Positions 29,562 through 41,670 of a stretch of DNA of 64,000 nucleotides are shown in pieces. The DNA comes from Ecdyonurus torrentis (lineage: Eukaryota > Arthropoda > Insecta > Ephemeroptera > Heptageniidae): the NCBI GenBank assembly GCA_949318235.1, contig OX439128.1, positions 42,809,136 to 42,873,135 of the forward strand, written 5' to 3'. The notes below the pieces were generated by a model that was given only the letters and a program-made list of their open reading frames with translations, did not search any database and was not told the origin of the DNA. The translations under genes were made by a program, and so were the position numbers. How positions within the stretch are numbered: position 1 is the first letter of the stretch; the number at the start of each line of letters is the position of its first letter.

Positions 29562-31443
29562 AGGAATACATACATATTATACGATACTCGTATGTCATGA
29601 GGCATAAAAATTGAATTAAAATCATGTACGTATAAAATCGTATATAAAGTGAATATCCTGTATATCCATTATCATTTTTGCATTCACTTTGCATTTCAAT
29701 TATATACCATAATATTATAATGCATTATATACATTTTATATTACAAATAAACGTACAACAAAGTTAAATATATAAATCTTAATGTATTAAATTTTAAAAG
29801 AAAGGAAATGTTAATTAACATCGAATTGTATATAGTATACTGTATATATTTTAATGAACATTCATATAATATTAAAGTACCATATTATTATCTGTATAAT
29901 ATAAAGTGTATGAATGGTGCTTAATGAACTAGTATTTTAAGTGCAATTTCAATACATTTGAGATCAATATTATACTTTATTTGCATATCATGATATATAT
30001 ATATATATATATTTTTTTTTACATGCAGATTGTCGTTGTATATATGCTGTTTTAATATATAGTAAATTTATTCATGACACTTTAATTGGATTGGACTAGT
30101 TAAGTTACAGATGATCACATTTTTTTTATTTACCATTTTATTCATTGCATTTATTATTTTAGTTCTAGATAATTTAATTACACACGCTCTGATTTTTATC
30201 GTTACCACACAATTTTTCACGTCATTTTATATTGTTTTATTTTATTTATACACTGACTGACGTTTTGCACTTAAATTATAGTTTTGTAAATACACTCACC
30301 AGTGAAAACACAAAGCAGTAGAGAGACTATAACAATATACTATAGTTTCAAAGTGGTACTGTACCATATAATAAAGAATAATATATGCAAATATTCATGC
30401 TTTATATACATCAAACTCTAATGCATAGACCGTATCTAAAATTATCTCAAATTTGATACGAGAGATTAAACATAAAATGTTTTACTACTAGTGCATGGAT
30501 ATAATACAGTACTCTACTGTCTTCAAGGGAAATAGATTAATGATTAGGTAGTACCCATATGTATCACTGGTATACTCATCATACGTGCATCGACACTATA
30601 GTATAGCCTCTATTAATCTTGAATATTTGAAGAGAAAAATACATCTGTGCTTTGACGCACAATCAAATGCATTTGATAACTCTTAACATTTTTGCGTTGA
30701 GAATAAACAGAATAAGAATAAATAAGGTGTTTGATTAAATTAATTTATAAAAATAACGTTTACAGATTAATAGGTCAAGTAAGCAAAATTATTACGAATT
30801 TGCTCTTACAGATTTTTTTTTAAGTATTGGAGCTAAATTAATATTAACTTAATTAATAACTATATAATAATTAAATTAATTGATGAACGTTATTGAAAAA
30901 TAAAAACGCAATATAGGCTTTATATACCTCGCTTTGGGGAAAATAAAAGTATTAAGAATTCCTCTAATAACTGAAATGTTATTTTCGTGTGTGGGCATGA
31001 AATTAGTATTATTCCCTGGTGTATGTTTGTTTTGCAGTCAGGACTAATTTTCTGGTTTGTTTGTTTTTTGTTTACAGGAACAGAGTCACAAGTCTTACCG
31101 ACCGCTGTGCGTGCTGACGTTTCGATGGAACTACGCGCTGCATCAGTTGGAACCCATGGGATATCACTTGGTGAACATGTTACTGCACAGCGTTGTTTGT
31201 CTCATGTACTTTAGGTTAGTACTAGTACTTTAATGTGACATGTATGTACAGTATGTACTTACTGTAACTTAATGTTATGACGAAATAACAACCCTTTTTT
31301 TCTGTGTTATGGACAACTAAAATTGATTTTTTTGATATCAAGGATAATTAAATGAGCAAAAAGATAGCTCTTATAGACTGATGTCACTCAAATTTCAGAA
31401 ACTCCATTTGGTGGTGACAAATACATAGGTCTAAATAAAAGAG

Positions 31444-31474
<31 letters not shown>

Positions 31475-32197
31475 AACGGTACTTAAGAAAACACCCTGTT
31501 TTACTTGTCCCGAAAAATCAGCCTTTGTCTCTAAATGTCATGCCATATGAAGAAACTTTAATGCGATCATTTTTATCGGGACCAGTGTACTTAGCACCAC
31601 AAAGTTGGCGACCGAGCGCAAGGATGTGCATGATGTCTAAAATGTTTTCAGTTAAAAATATATAGCATTTATTAAAAATAGTAAAATAGTAGTATTATTT
31701 ACTATTTTGTTTCCTAAAAAAAAAATAAAAATTACATTAAACGACAATTACTTCTTTCAATGGAAGTTGTTATTCTTCATTAATAATAATAATAATTATT
31801 GCACAGCAAGTTTTTCCAGCATTCACTTATCCAAATGTTTGTTTCAGAATGTGCTCTATGTTCCTCCCTGAGATCTCGAGCTTCGTTGCCGCAATGTTGT
31901 TTGCTGTGCACCCCATACACACTGAAGCTGTAAGTACCATCTTCTGAAAGTTCCCAATTGCAGACTTTTACTCGTATTTACTGCATCTGTTGAAAGCAAA
32001 ATTGATCATATTAATACAAATAATGTAGTGAAATCATAAAGCCTACCATCATCAGAACGTCATGTTAAAGTACTTGATTTAGGTGTAAGGTGGGGTGGGG
32101 TTAGGTGTAAGAGTGGGCCAGACATGTTGTCAGGCTTAAACCTCGCCCTTTCAAAAATTTGTATTTTTTTTTCTATGCATTTTTTTGAATAAAGACG

Positions 32198-32230
<33 letters not shown>

Positions 32231-35200
32231 AACGAGATTCAATTCACTGGCGCTAGATTGCCATATTTTCAAATAACGGTAGAAATTTTTTGTCACTAAA
32301 CTTGGTTAATTTGATAATAATATTTATAGGAAAACTGTCTTAAAGTGACAAATGACTAGCTCCCTGTGCTTTCTGGTTTTATTTTTATTATTATCCCATC
32401 AACTACTACTTTTCACAAAGCAATACATCAAATTTTCTTTCCAACAAATTCTCAGGTAACTGGTGTGGTGGGTCGTGCTGAGATTCTATCATCTGTGTTC
32501 TTCCTCGCAGCGTTCATGTTCTACTGCAAAGCCACTAAACACCGCAGAACCACAGGTGAGTGTTACATACCTAGTGTGATTAACGTAGATTTAAATGAGC
32601 TGAGGAGAGAGCACGTGTTTTGACACTAACCTTGTGTGTTGTCAGGCTGGAGGCCAATGGGACTGGCCATACTGTCAGTGTGCACTGCTATGCTCTGCAA
32701 GGAACAAGGCATCACCATCATGGGAGTGTGCTTTGTGTACGAGCTATTCGTAGCTCAAAAGGTGTGTAATTTGCACTTATCTTAATATTTATTAAAATCA
32801 TAAGACTGAATTTAAAAAAAATGTACTTTTAGAATTCATTTGTTTTTGTTCTCAATATTAAAACAGGTATAATGATTTTTTTTATTTTTATTTTTTTATT
32901 TATTTCACATAGGTTATACATATTTCGAGTACAATTGGTCGCTATAATGATTCTCCAAAATTGTAATACCAAGAATTCATCAAAGTCTTTCTTGTTTGAC
33001 TGATTGCAAAATGCATGTGTTTTTGCGTTGCACAATATCTATAAACAATGTACTAGCTTGTTTGCTTGGAGTAAAGTACAATGTTGTGTGTAGTTGAGGC
33101 TGTCTGATGTTCATCAAACAATACGAGCTGCTCTGGGAGGCAAGAACACACCCATCCCGTGGTCACCTGAAGCCAGCAAGAGACTTGGTGTTCTCATCGC
33201 CTCCACCCTCACTCTCCTCTTCCTGCGCGTCCAAATGATGGGAGCAAGACTGCCTGTCTTCACACGGTAAGACAATCACAATATTCTAAAGAAATTTATA
33301 TGTGCAGCTTGGACTAATATTGGTATCCTTGCTTCTAAGGGTTAAAGTAAGCTTTACATCATAAGTTAAAGACATATTTAAGGTCTTTTGAATTCACTAA
33401 ACACAAGATAGAACCCCAGATGTTTTTGCTAGTATTCATTAAGGCCGAAATCTAGCCATGCAAGAAAGGAAATAAAAACTCAAAGAATGCAATATGCATT
33501 ATTCTTTCAATCATGCTTGGCCAAAATTCAGTAGAAAATGTTGTGTGATTAAAAAATAATAATAATAAAAAATTAAAAAAATTAAAAAAAAAAAAAAAAA
33601 AAAATCTTTACCCCTAAACATGGTTTTTGACAAATAAATGTTATTTTTGTAAGTCCCATCTCATGATTTGTAAATAAAAAAGCAATTTTGATAAGCGTTA
33701 AAAATGTCTTGGTCTTAAGCACAGCAGTCATTCTCAAAATGAACATCAACAATCTTTTCATCTTGACAACATACAATTTTACAAACATATTGAAGAACTT
33801 ACTGATAAACTTACAGTATAGAAAATTACAAGTTGAGTGGCTGTTTTGAATTATACATTACATAATTTAATCATTTGAGAAGAAGGATGTAATTATTTAT
33901 ATGATTATAAATATTTCTGTTGAAAAAAAAGTTTAGATCTAGTATCCTGTATTATAAAAATTAATTATGTCTAGAAGTTTATCGTAAAATATGTGTATTA
34001 CTAGTATAGAACGTGTGAAATCATTTTCTAATAAGTAATTTAAATGGAGGAAATTAAATTACTAATAACTAGTGTAGGTAAATATCCTTCCTCCTTGTTG
34101 CGTATTTAATTATTCACTATCATCTGACCTAATTATACCTCATTTAATTTGATGTCAAAGTTTCAACATTTTGAGTAGCATGAAAATTGAGTGCTTACCT
34201 GCCTTCTCTCCAATTTAGCTCATCATATATAAATCTTGAAGTTAACTAACTGTAAGCGCAATCTTACAAACAAAATTAATATTATACTCTTCTACTGTAT
34301 AGCTTACTGCATGTTTATCCTATATCTACTCAATTATGTTTCAATATTTATCATCTGTACACTCCTCCCAAATAAATCTGACCGAAGCGTTAATCTTTTC
34401 AAATGTTTAATAAATGGGGAAACTTTAACGTAAGCGGTCAGATTTATTTGGGAGGAGTGTACAAGATTTTCTATAAACCTGTATTAAAAATGTAATAAAA
34501 CTAGTCATAACAAGAAAATATTTAATAGTAGTTGATATAATGTTGTAATTTTGGTACAAAGCAAAAAGAAAGCTCATTTTAAATACTTAAAATTTTGCAT
34601 TTTAATTTATTCAGTTGTATCTTAAATTGTTTTTAATCTAGGCCTTAATGTTTCAAGAAAAAAAAACGCTATTAATCGCTCATTAAATAGAATGACATGG
34701 ATTTTCTGTTTTGTTTTTTTAATACAATTTAAAATCTAAAGCTTCAGAAAACAACTGTGATAACAATAACAAAATTAGACTAATGAACTAATGATTTTCA
34801 TACATTAGTAATTGTTTAAAGATTGCTTGTTTTTTTTACGTTAATGAGAAGTTATTTATAGCGCGTTTTCAATGATGAATAAAATAAACTTCATTGAATA
34901 TTTTATGTGATTAAAGTAATAGAACGATGCTACAACTTTTAAACATTTGCTAAGTAATTACTAATTAGTCTATTTGTTTTTATTCCTGTTATAAATTCAT
35001 TATAAAATTCTCAGTAGTGTAAAGTAATAAAAAAATAAAAAATAAAAAACAAGAATAAAAAAAAAAAGGAAGAAAAAAAATGAACATTTAACTTTTTTTA
35101 TGTTATATTTATTTTATGAATAGTTCCTGGTTATAATATCAATGTGACGTTTAAAATTAAACATTTTTAATGAACAAATACCATGCCTTGATATTTCTAT

Positions 35201-37564
35201 CATAGAAACTCCTTGTTGAAATAATAATTATAAACTACTTATATCTTTGCTTGGACAACAGTAAAGGAGAAGGTAGCTAAACTGCCTTTGCTGACAAGGG
35301 CCAAAATTAGAAACCGATAAGTTGTAGCATCCATTAGAAATATACACAGAATTTATTGAACTTTGACTGTCAGGTTTGCTAGTGAAAGTGGTTGACATAG
35401 AGCATCTTAACAGAGATAACCTCATGTTTTAGGCAGACCCGCAATACATCAGGTTATCCAACATTACAGGGTGGCCTGTGGCGTCGGAACCAATCAGATT
35501 TAAGAGAGATTGTTTGGGTACTTTCAAACCTCGTGTATTGTGGGTGTGCCTAAAACATGAGGTTGTCGCTTCTCTGTTAAGGTTCTCTAGGTTGACATGA
35601 TGGTGTCCTCTAATGAAGGGAGAGTTTGGCTACCTTGTTAGTATACCCTGGCCTGGACTGAGGTTTAATTTCATGTATTCACATTGTAAGAGATAATGTC
35701 ATGTGTTGCCAGGTTTGATAACCCTGCATCTGTAGCTCCAACACCAACCCGCCAGCTGACGTACAACTACCTAGTAAGCGCCAATCTGTGGCTGCTGCTG
35801 CTTCCATGTGACCTGTGTTGTGACTGGACCATGGGCACCATCCCCCTGCTCAGCTCCTTCACTGACCCACGCAATCTTGCCACCCTTGCTAGCTATGCAG
35901 CACTCCTCACTCTCACATATGTGGGGCTCACCTCGGAGAATAGGCAGCAGGCCACAGTTATAGCCATGGTATGTTGTACTTTGAAATTTTTAACATTGTT
36001 ATTTGTTTGTTAGAATTTTTATACCATTAAAAATAATACTGTAATATTATATGTACTTTGTGTGTGTGTGGTGTAATGATCTTGATGTGTGTTATTTTGT
36101 TTTGTTACAGAGCTTGGCATTTATGGTGCTTCCCTTCCTGCCAGCCTCCAATCTTTTCTTCCCTGTAGGTTTTGTGGTGGCTGAGAGAGTTCTTTACATA
36201 CCCTCCATGGGTTTCTGCATGCTCATAGGCTATGGCTGGAGCCTTGTAGCACAGAAAAGGTAAGCAATGCAACAAATTTAATATTAGATCAGGAAAACCT
36301 GACTCAAAATTGACAAATAAAAAAAATATATATAAAAAATAAGAAAATAAAAAAATGATACAGAAAATTCAAAATACATAGATTAGGGAATGTAAGTTTG
36401 TGTGCTTTGAGCTGTTGAAGAAACACTGTATGAGTGAGAAAATGATCTTTATCTCAGATCAAAATTAAGCTCATACAGCATATAATATAGGTATGCACTT
36501 GCACTAGCCACTCTTTCTAATTATCTGTGTGTTTTACTATCAAATATTTGTTATTGGTCAATACAATTATTTCATCAAAACTTACTTTTATTTTTCCAAA
36601 TATACATGCTTAATTATCATATCAAAATGTCTGAAGCATAGAATATTTTATACTAATGGTTTAGTAAGATAGTCTTCAACATTATAAAATATTTGCAGAA
36701 TGAAGAAGTTTGCGTGGGGCATGCTTGGTGTTCTACTAGTGGCTCATGGTTGCAAAACATACTCTCGCAACTGGGAGTGGGAGACAGAGTACTCCATATT
36801 TATGGCAGGTCTGCGTGTCAATCATCGCAACGCTAAGCTCTTCAACAATGTAGGCCATGCACTTGAGGGTCAGGGGAGATTCACTGAGGCTCTCGATTAC
36901 TTCCAGACTGCAGTCAAGTAAGTGTGACTAGATTTATTTCAACAGCCTGCTAATTTTGAACCATCATTGTCAATCATAATAATGATGAAATTAAGATTCT
37001 TCTTCGTTTTTAAACATACTGTTACCTTTACATTAGGGAAAATATAAGATATGATCTTATAATTTCTTTGTTCCACAGAGTCCAACAAGATGACGTTGGT
37101 GCTCACATCAATGTAGGGAGAACACTGAACCACCTCAAGATGTATAAAGAGGCTGAGGAAGCTTACCTAAAAGTAAGTACTACCATCTCTATCTTGACTT
37201 ACACCAGGTACTCATGGTGTATGTGTAATTGCAGGCAAAAGCCCTACTTCCCAAGGCAAAACCAGGAGAGTCTTACCAGGCTCGGATAGCTCCCAACCAC
37301 TTGAATGTGTTCCTCAACCTGGCCAACCTGATAGCCAAGAATGAGACAAGATTAGAGGAGGCAGATTTGTTATATAGACAAGCCATCAGTATGAGAGCAG
37401 ATTACACACAGGCATACATCAATAGAGGAGACGTGCTGCTTAAGTTGAACAGGTAATAACAACAATGCTTTTACTATTGTGTAATCTAAACTATAAAATT
37501 AGAAATTTATCATGTTTCAATAATTTTCAATTGGACACGCTCTAATTTTTCTATGTACTATTAG

Positions 37565-37619
<55 letters not shown>

Positions 37620-39267
37620 CAATATACTACATTATTATTTTGGATTTATTAAGGAAAATAAACCATTCCGGTTAGGTATGATAAATTTGAAAGAAAAGGA
37701 TAGGAGAATTTAGCAAGACCCTTGCTGGTTTCTCATATCCTTTTCTTTCAAATTTATCCTACATTATTATTATTCTTTTGTATTGACAAGTGAACTACCC
37801 AAATTTTATTAATGCTGTAATTGAAATATTATTAAAGCATACAAAGTATTTTAGATACATTATTTTGATTTGGAAAGTGGTGTAAAATAGAGCATCATTT
37901 TTGTAATAAGTAGTATTACAGTGTTGAATTTATATGCAAAACTGTATTTGTGTGTTTTTATTTTTCAGGACTAAAGAAGCACAGGAGGTATATGAGAGAG
38001 CATTATTCTATGACAGCAACAATCCTGACATTTACTACAACGTAAGTCTAAGCCAGTGTAATCTGATGTAGTATGAATCATGTTTTATTTATTTTAAACT
38101 AACACTGTTACTTGGTTACAGCTTGGAGTGGTATTTTTAGAACAGGGTAAAGCCTCGCAAGCGCTGGCATATCTCGACAAAGCTCTCGAGTTTGACCCTG
38201 AGCATGAGCAAGCTCTGCTCAACTCTGCCATCCTGCTGCAAGAACTGGGCAGAGCGGAGCTACGGAAAGTGGCTCGCGAACGTCTGCTTAAGTTACTACA
38301 GAAAGACGGTGGTCAGAACGAGCGAGTACACTTCAACCTTGGTATGCTAGCGATGGATGATAATGATGTTGCGTCAGCTGAACACTGGTTCCGTAAAGCC
38401 GTGGAGTTGAGGGAGGACTTTAGGTCAGCACTATTCAACCTTGCACTGCTGCTAGCAGATGACCAGAGACCTCTGGAGGCAGCACCGTTCTTGAATCAAC
38501 TTGTACGCTTCCACCCAGACCATGTCAAAGGTCTTATCCTGCTAGGAGATATTTATATCAATAATATCAAGGACTTGGATGCTGCTGAAGCTGTAAGTAT
38601 CTTATTTTAATATATTTTAGTGCTGTGTATGATCCCAGTTGTATCAGGGAGACAAGTATTTATTATTATTCTTGCTTTGTTTAAATTATAAAAGCATGTG
38701 TGGAATTTTTATTTTTACTCCCATCAAATCTCTGCTTGGTGCTTAAAAATGTAAAAAGAAAGGAGGAAAGTGTGTTTAATCTTTTAAAGGTAACATACAA
38801 TTGAGCTGACTTTTGTCATTACAAAATATCAGCAATAGTTTTTGTAATGGATTACATTTATTTATGTCAATAATATGATTGTCTTTGTTCTACAGTGCTA
38901 CAGACGTATACTACAACTAGATCCAATCAATGTCCAAGGTCTACACAACTTGTGTGTAGTTTTTGTCGAGAGAGGCAACTTGCTGAGAGCTGAGGCATGC
39001 TTACGTCACACTCATCGCTTGGCATCACACGAGGAGTACATATTACGTCACTTGAAGATTGTACAGTCTCGTATTGCCAAGCTTACAGATGAAGAGATGG
39101 CAGAACAAGGTGCAGCTGCTCCAGATGCAGAGTATGACAGATTTATAGCTTCATTACCAGACCCTGATGATGAGACTGTTGATGCAGACGTTAAAGGCAG
39201 CAGTAGCAGCAGCAGTACTAGTATTAGTCATACAGGCGCCGAAGATATTCCCTCCCCAACCTCATAG
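19162..39267 (+). CDS. TMTC3: TMTC3 orthologue: ER O-mannosyltransferase with TPR repeats, 14 coding exons
   Basis: Coding exons: 19162-19347, 31078-31214, 31848-31929, 32456-32555, 32646-32761, 33094-33266, 35713-35968, 36111-36259, 36699-36917, 37079-37172, 37235-37452, 37969-38041, 38122-38592, 38896-39267. All joins keep frame, all introns are GT-AG, and the total is 881 codons plus TAG, close to vertebrate TMTC3. The N-terminal half is polytopic (hydrophobic segments near residues 8-20, 85-105, 115-130, 145-160, 245-258 and 285-400). It has the family motifs [38 protein letters not shown] and LCKEQGIT, plus the DNPA start of DUF1736 near residue 266. The C-terminal half (about 440-850) is tetratricopeptide repeats. 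TMTC proteins are ER membrane enzymes that O-mannosylate cadherins. GTPM after NDFW and the TPR blocks NLGMLAMDD and [12 protein letters not shown] favour TMTC3 over TMTC1, 2 or 4. The start is the first ATG, 4 bases after the acceptor, so the upstream exon is non-coding. The Ser-rich tail is not conserved. Confidence 0.93.
19466..19687. mobile_element. Fold-back element with tandem 33-bp units, copy a
   Basis: The ends are inverted: TTGTTGTGAGCAATA on the left, and its reverse complement on the right. The left arm consists of about four head-to-tail 33-bp units, each with AGCAA(A/T)ATGT followed by TCGTTTTTTGTCA. The right arm has about two units in inverse orientation. It sits in TMTC3 intron 1, about 120 bp after the donor. 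Copy b at 45725-46038 has the same organisation. This resembles the layout of Drosophila FB elements, whose arms are built of short tandem repeats; no sequence relationship is claimed. Confidence 0.8.
20281..20335. repeat. (CT)n / (TTTCTC)n microsatellite
   Basis: CT array that grades into TTTCTC units. A second short CT array is at 20863-20882. Both are in TMTC3 intron 1. Confidence 0.93.
20479..20620 (+). repeat. Dispersed repeat X, copy a
   Basis: Shares TATGCAAGAAAAATAA at its start and ATTGCTCCATTATGGCGTC near its end with a copy at 26991-27166 in the same orientation, with a similar spacing. No terminal inverted repeats are obvious and no coding capacity is seen. The class is unknown. 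Confidence 0.6.
22421..22901. mobile_element. 481-bp near-perfect palindrome in TMTC3 intron 1
   Basis: Two arms of about 230 bp are inverted and almost identical, meeting in a short AT-rich centre near 22661 that contains TTCGCG. The ends read ATGAGGAAGACTAATG and its complement, and TATA lies at each junction (possible target-site duplication). Each arm can be read as the same 66-codon open frame, which is only a consequence of the symmetry. The lack of divergence between arms suggests recent insertion or gene conversion. No second copy in the window. Confidence 0.85.
23211..23516. mobile_element. Fold-back MITE, family 1 copy b, TTAA flank on the left
   Basis: Same family as 12755-13086: AGGCGTAGAACACCTTGAAC at the left after TTAA, both arms with AATCAACGTTGAT and GGCCGGAGTCATTTATT, centre with GATGTCACAGCTCAC. 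The right terminus has decayed (CTACGTAAA instead of CGCCTTTAA). The arms are far more conserved than the centre. It lies in TMTC3 intron 1. Confidence 0.85.
26336..26667. mobile_element. Imperfect fold-back MITE, about 330 bp
   Basis: Perfect 13-bp terminal inverted repeat ACCCAATTATCTT (26336-26348, 26655-26667). The inverted similarity then continues inside: AATGATTTT, AACTCGCGAAGTAAC, GATCGAAGTTCTA-like blocks with indels. Arms are clearly diverged, so it is older than the palindrome at 22421. Intronic. Confidence 0.75.
26991..27166 (+). repeat. Dispersed repeat X, copy b
   Basis: Direct-orientation homologue of 20479-20620; carries GCATGCAAGAAAAATAA and ATTGCTCCAATATGGCGTC, with an AT-rich insertion between them. 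Confidence 0.6.
29478..29558. repeat. (TC)n directly followed by (TA)n
   Basis: Compound microsatellite in TMTC3 intron 1: about 12 CT units, then about 28 TA units. Open frames over it are artefacts. Confidence 0.95.
31499..31590. mobile_element. Diverged fold-back MITE, family 2 copy c
   Basis: The right end in reverse complement reads GTACACTGGTCCCGATAAAA, then TTAAAGTTTC, matching the family 2 ends at 18338 and 34357. The left end (TTGTCCCGAAAAATCA) is a decayed inverse. TAAATGTCATGCCATATG bridges the centre. Intron between TMTC3 exons 2 and 3. Confidence 0.5.
34357..34462 (+). mobile_element. Fold-back MITE, family 2 copy b (most intact)
   Basis: 106 bp with an almost perfect terminal inverted repeat of about 26 bp: GTACACTCCTCCCAAATAAA at the left, and its exact complement at the right. 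Located in the intron between TMTC3 exons 6 and 7, in opposite orientation to copy a. Confidence 0.85.
35265..35640. mobile_element. Imperfect fold-back element, TMTC3 intron 6
   Basis: Inner inverted arms match strongly: CTTAACAGAGATAACCTCAT then GTTTTAGGCAGACCCGCAAT on the left (about 35405-35444), complement at 35540-35580. A weaker outer match (AAGGTAGCTAAACTGCC against the complement of GTTTGGCTACCTT) suggests that the element extends to about 35265-35640, with an insertion in the left arm. The exact ends are uncertain. It ends 70 bp before the acceptor of the DUF1736 exon. Confidence 0.6.
37569..37616. repeat. (CT)n microsatellite in a TMTC3 intron
   Basis: 24 CT units between the exons ending 37452 and starting 37969. 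Confidence 0.95.
37680..37758. mobile_element. 79-bp hairpin with the PLE-type terminal motif
   Basis: GATAAATTTGAAAGAAAAGG on the left and its complement on the right, with CCCTTGCTGGTTTCTC inside the right arm. The CCTTGCTGGTTT...ATCCTTTTCTTT sequence is the same as the outer ends of the Penelope-like palindrome at 61728-63185. A minimal internally deleted derivative is likely. Confidence 0.6.
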
Positions 39268-40018
39268 CACCAGTGAAATAAACACCTTCACCTCTGGCCA
39301 ATCACCTAATATAATAAATTAATTAATCTTCCATACTGCTTTAAATCAAATCAAGTTTTTTTTTAGCTGAGAATCACAATCATTTCAATCTCAGCTTTAA
39401 TACAGGAAGAAATTTCTTTCTATTAAAAAAAAATGGCTTCCCCCTCATTTAATTTTATAATGTATATTTTTCATTAATATTTTTGTCATTGCATTAACAA
39501 CACCATCATATAAGGCAATCTGTCTCTGTGTCTTTAGCACATGTAACTGCAAGCCACTTTCTGGACAATCAGGCAAATTGAGAGAAAACAAATAATAATA
39601 ACATAGTGCCCTAATACTGCGGTGGCAAATTTGTATGACAAAAATATATAAATATATATTTAAAAAACATAAAATTGAAAGAAAAAAGAAAAGGAAAAAA
39701 AAAAATAAAAGCCCTCCATGCCAGAGGTGGATAAAGAAATGAAAAAATTATATAAATATATGGAATGACTTTTTTTTTTAATTATGGTGCCTTGTACAAA
39801 ACAAACAAACACTTATGGGAAAAAAAATCCAGAGAAATGAAGTAATTTATATGGCAGATAAGTTTTTGTAACAATATAAATATTTTTCTATGTTCAGAGT
39901 AAAAAGTAAATTAAAAAAAATGTATAAATTTTTTCAATGTTGTCGTATCAACATAAATGGTGATATTGTATGCTTTTTAACACGAAAAAAAAGAAAATAA
40001 TAAATAAAAATATATATC
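39268..40018 (+). other. Probable 3' UTR and downstream flank of TMTC3
   Basis: AT-rich DNA after the TAG at 39265-39267. AATAAA-like hexamers occur at 39278, 39317 and around 39997-40005, so the polyadenylation site cannot be chosen by eye. No coding exon follows. Confidence 0.4.
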
Positions 40019-41670
40019 CCCTGTCTCCACGAACGTACTAAATAACTACGTAACTTGTAAGTAACTTGTACGTAATCTAAAATTTACGTACATTACTTAG
40101 CTTCTAAGTACGTAATGTACGTAACCTAAGTAATTTACGTACATAAGTACGTAATATATAAGTAACATATCAATCGTGTATTGCGGGTTAACATAAATCA
40201 CAGGGGTTCTCTGGTAGTGAGGCGTGCTGCATAACTTTCAGGATACAATGTTAAAGTGCAATTTATATATAATGTAAAAAATTAATGTTTTACATAATAG
40301 CTGCTATTGAAAATTAGTTTTATTTTTACTAAGGAAATAATTGTTATATTTCAGTAATTTTCAAATAAATTTACCTTAATTTAAAGATAGATCGACGTCA
40401 TAACATTATTTATATGTACATCATAACTTGAATTAATTAATTTTCTAATAGGAAACATTAAAATGTAACATATAATCTATATTTTATTTTTATTTGCTAA
40501 TTGTTTTATTAATTTTTGCAATTAACTAGAATTACTATATGACGTACGGTAAAAAACTTTTAACATAATTTTTAATTTGGGAATCAAAAAGAAAAATTCT
40601 AAGTTCAAATTCACAGCGGTCAGCATACCGCCGCTGCGGCGGCCCGGCGGCTGCGCGCGCAGTATCGGATAGTTTGGAAAAATGGCGTCTATACTTATAG
40701 TGTGTGTTGAAGTTGCTCTACAAGATTTGTTAAGTGAGGCCAGTAAAATGCAAGCCTGGATGTAACAGAAGATTGATTTGTGTTCACGGGAAGTACCGTT
40801 TTTTAGTTTTTATATTTTATTTGTGAGAATATGTGTACTTTGTGGTTTATTTCTGTTTTTAAGGTCGCTGCATGTAGGCACGCCGGGATTTGTGTACAGA
40901 CGCCATCACCGCGGCTATCCACGGCAGCACGGCACAGCAAGGCAAGCATGCGGCCGTGTGTTATCGTTATTCTAAGGAGGTTTCATGTACGGTTTTAGTG
41001 TAATAATTATTACTTAATTGCTTGTTTCTACAGTTGGTGAGTAAAATTTTTTTTTCTACATCAATTAGGGTCATTAATTATTGCATTAAAAATATTGGCA
41101 CATTTTTATGGTTTTATTTTTTTTTTATAACAAAATGTGTAATTCGCCTACACTAAAGTCTAGCCTTTTTAATGTAATTTTGAAAAATATAAAGAGTATA
41201 TTAAAGGTAAACGTTCGATTCAATTGTTATTTGCATGTTTAATTGTACTTATAATAAAGAAATTAATGTATTGCCCCTGAATATTACTAATATATGCAAC
41301 CCGCGCTTTAATTGTCTGTATAAGTACGTAAATTACGTACCACAGCGCCAAAATTACGTACTTAAGTAAGTAATTTTTGAAGCACTATTATGTACGTAAT
41401 TTACGTATTTAAGTACGTAATTTGTACGTAAGTTTCGAGAACTAGGATGTACGTAATTTACGTACTTAAGTAAGTAAGTTGTAAGTAAGTACGTAAATTA
41501 CGTACCACAGCGCCAAATTACGTACTTAAGTAAGTAAATTTCCTTCACATTGTAAATGGGATATAAATTTACGTACTCGATGTACGTAAATTACTAGGTT
41601 AAGTAAGTAAATTTTACGTACAAGTTACTTACAAGTTACGTAGTTATTTAGTACGTTCGTGGAGACAGGG
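40019..41670. mobile_element. 1.65-kb DNA-transposon-like element with identical 57-bp ends
   Basis: The first and last 57 bases are exact inverted copies, beginning CCCTGTCTCCACGAACGTAC. Subterminal DNA is packed with ACGTA/TTACGTA motifs, about six in the left 130 bases and more than fifteen between 41320 and 41645. A block with AAATTACGTACCACAGCGCC repeats in direct orientation at about 41330 and 41495. The middle holds a CpG-rich segment (about 40615-40965), unlike anything else nearby, with a 27-codon frame from ATG 40682 and a second short frame ending 40975. No transposase is recognised, so it is non-autonomous. A clear target-site duplication is not visible. Confidence 0.8.

Noticed and set aside
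19162..39267. TMTC1, TMTC2 or TMTC4 identity
   Set aside because: NDFWGTPM, the [10 protein letters not shown] block and the C-terminal TPR sequence fit TMTC3 better; a tree would confirm.
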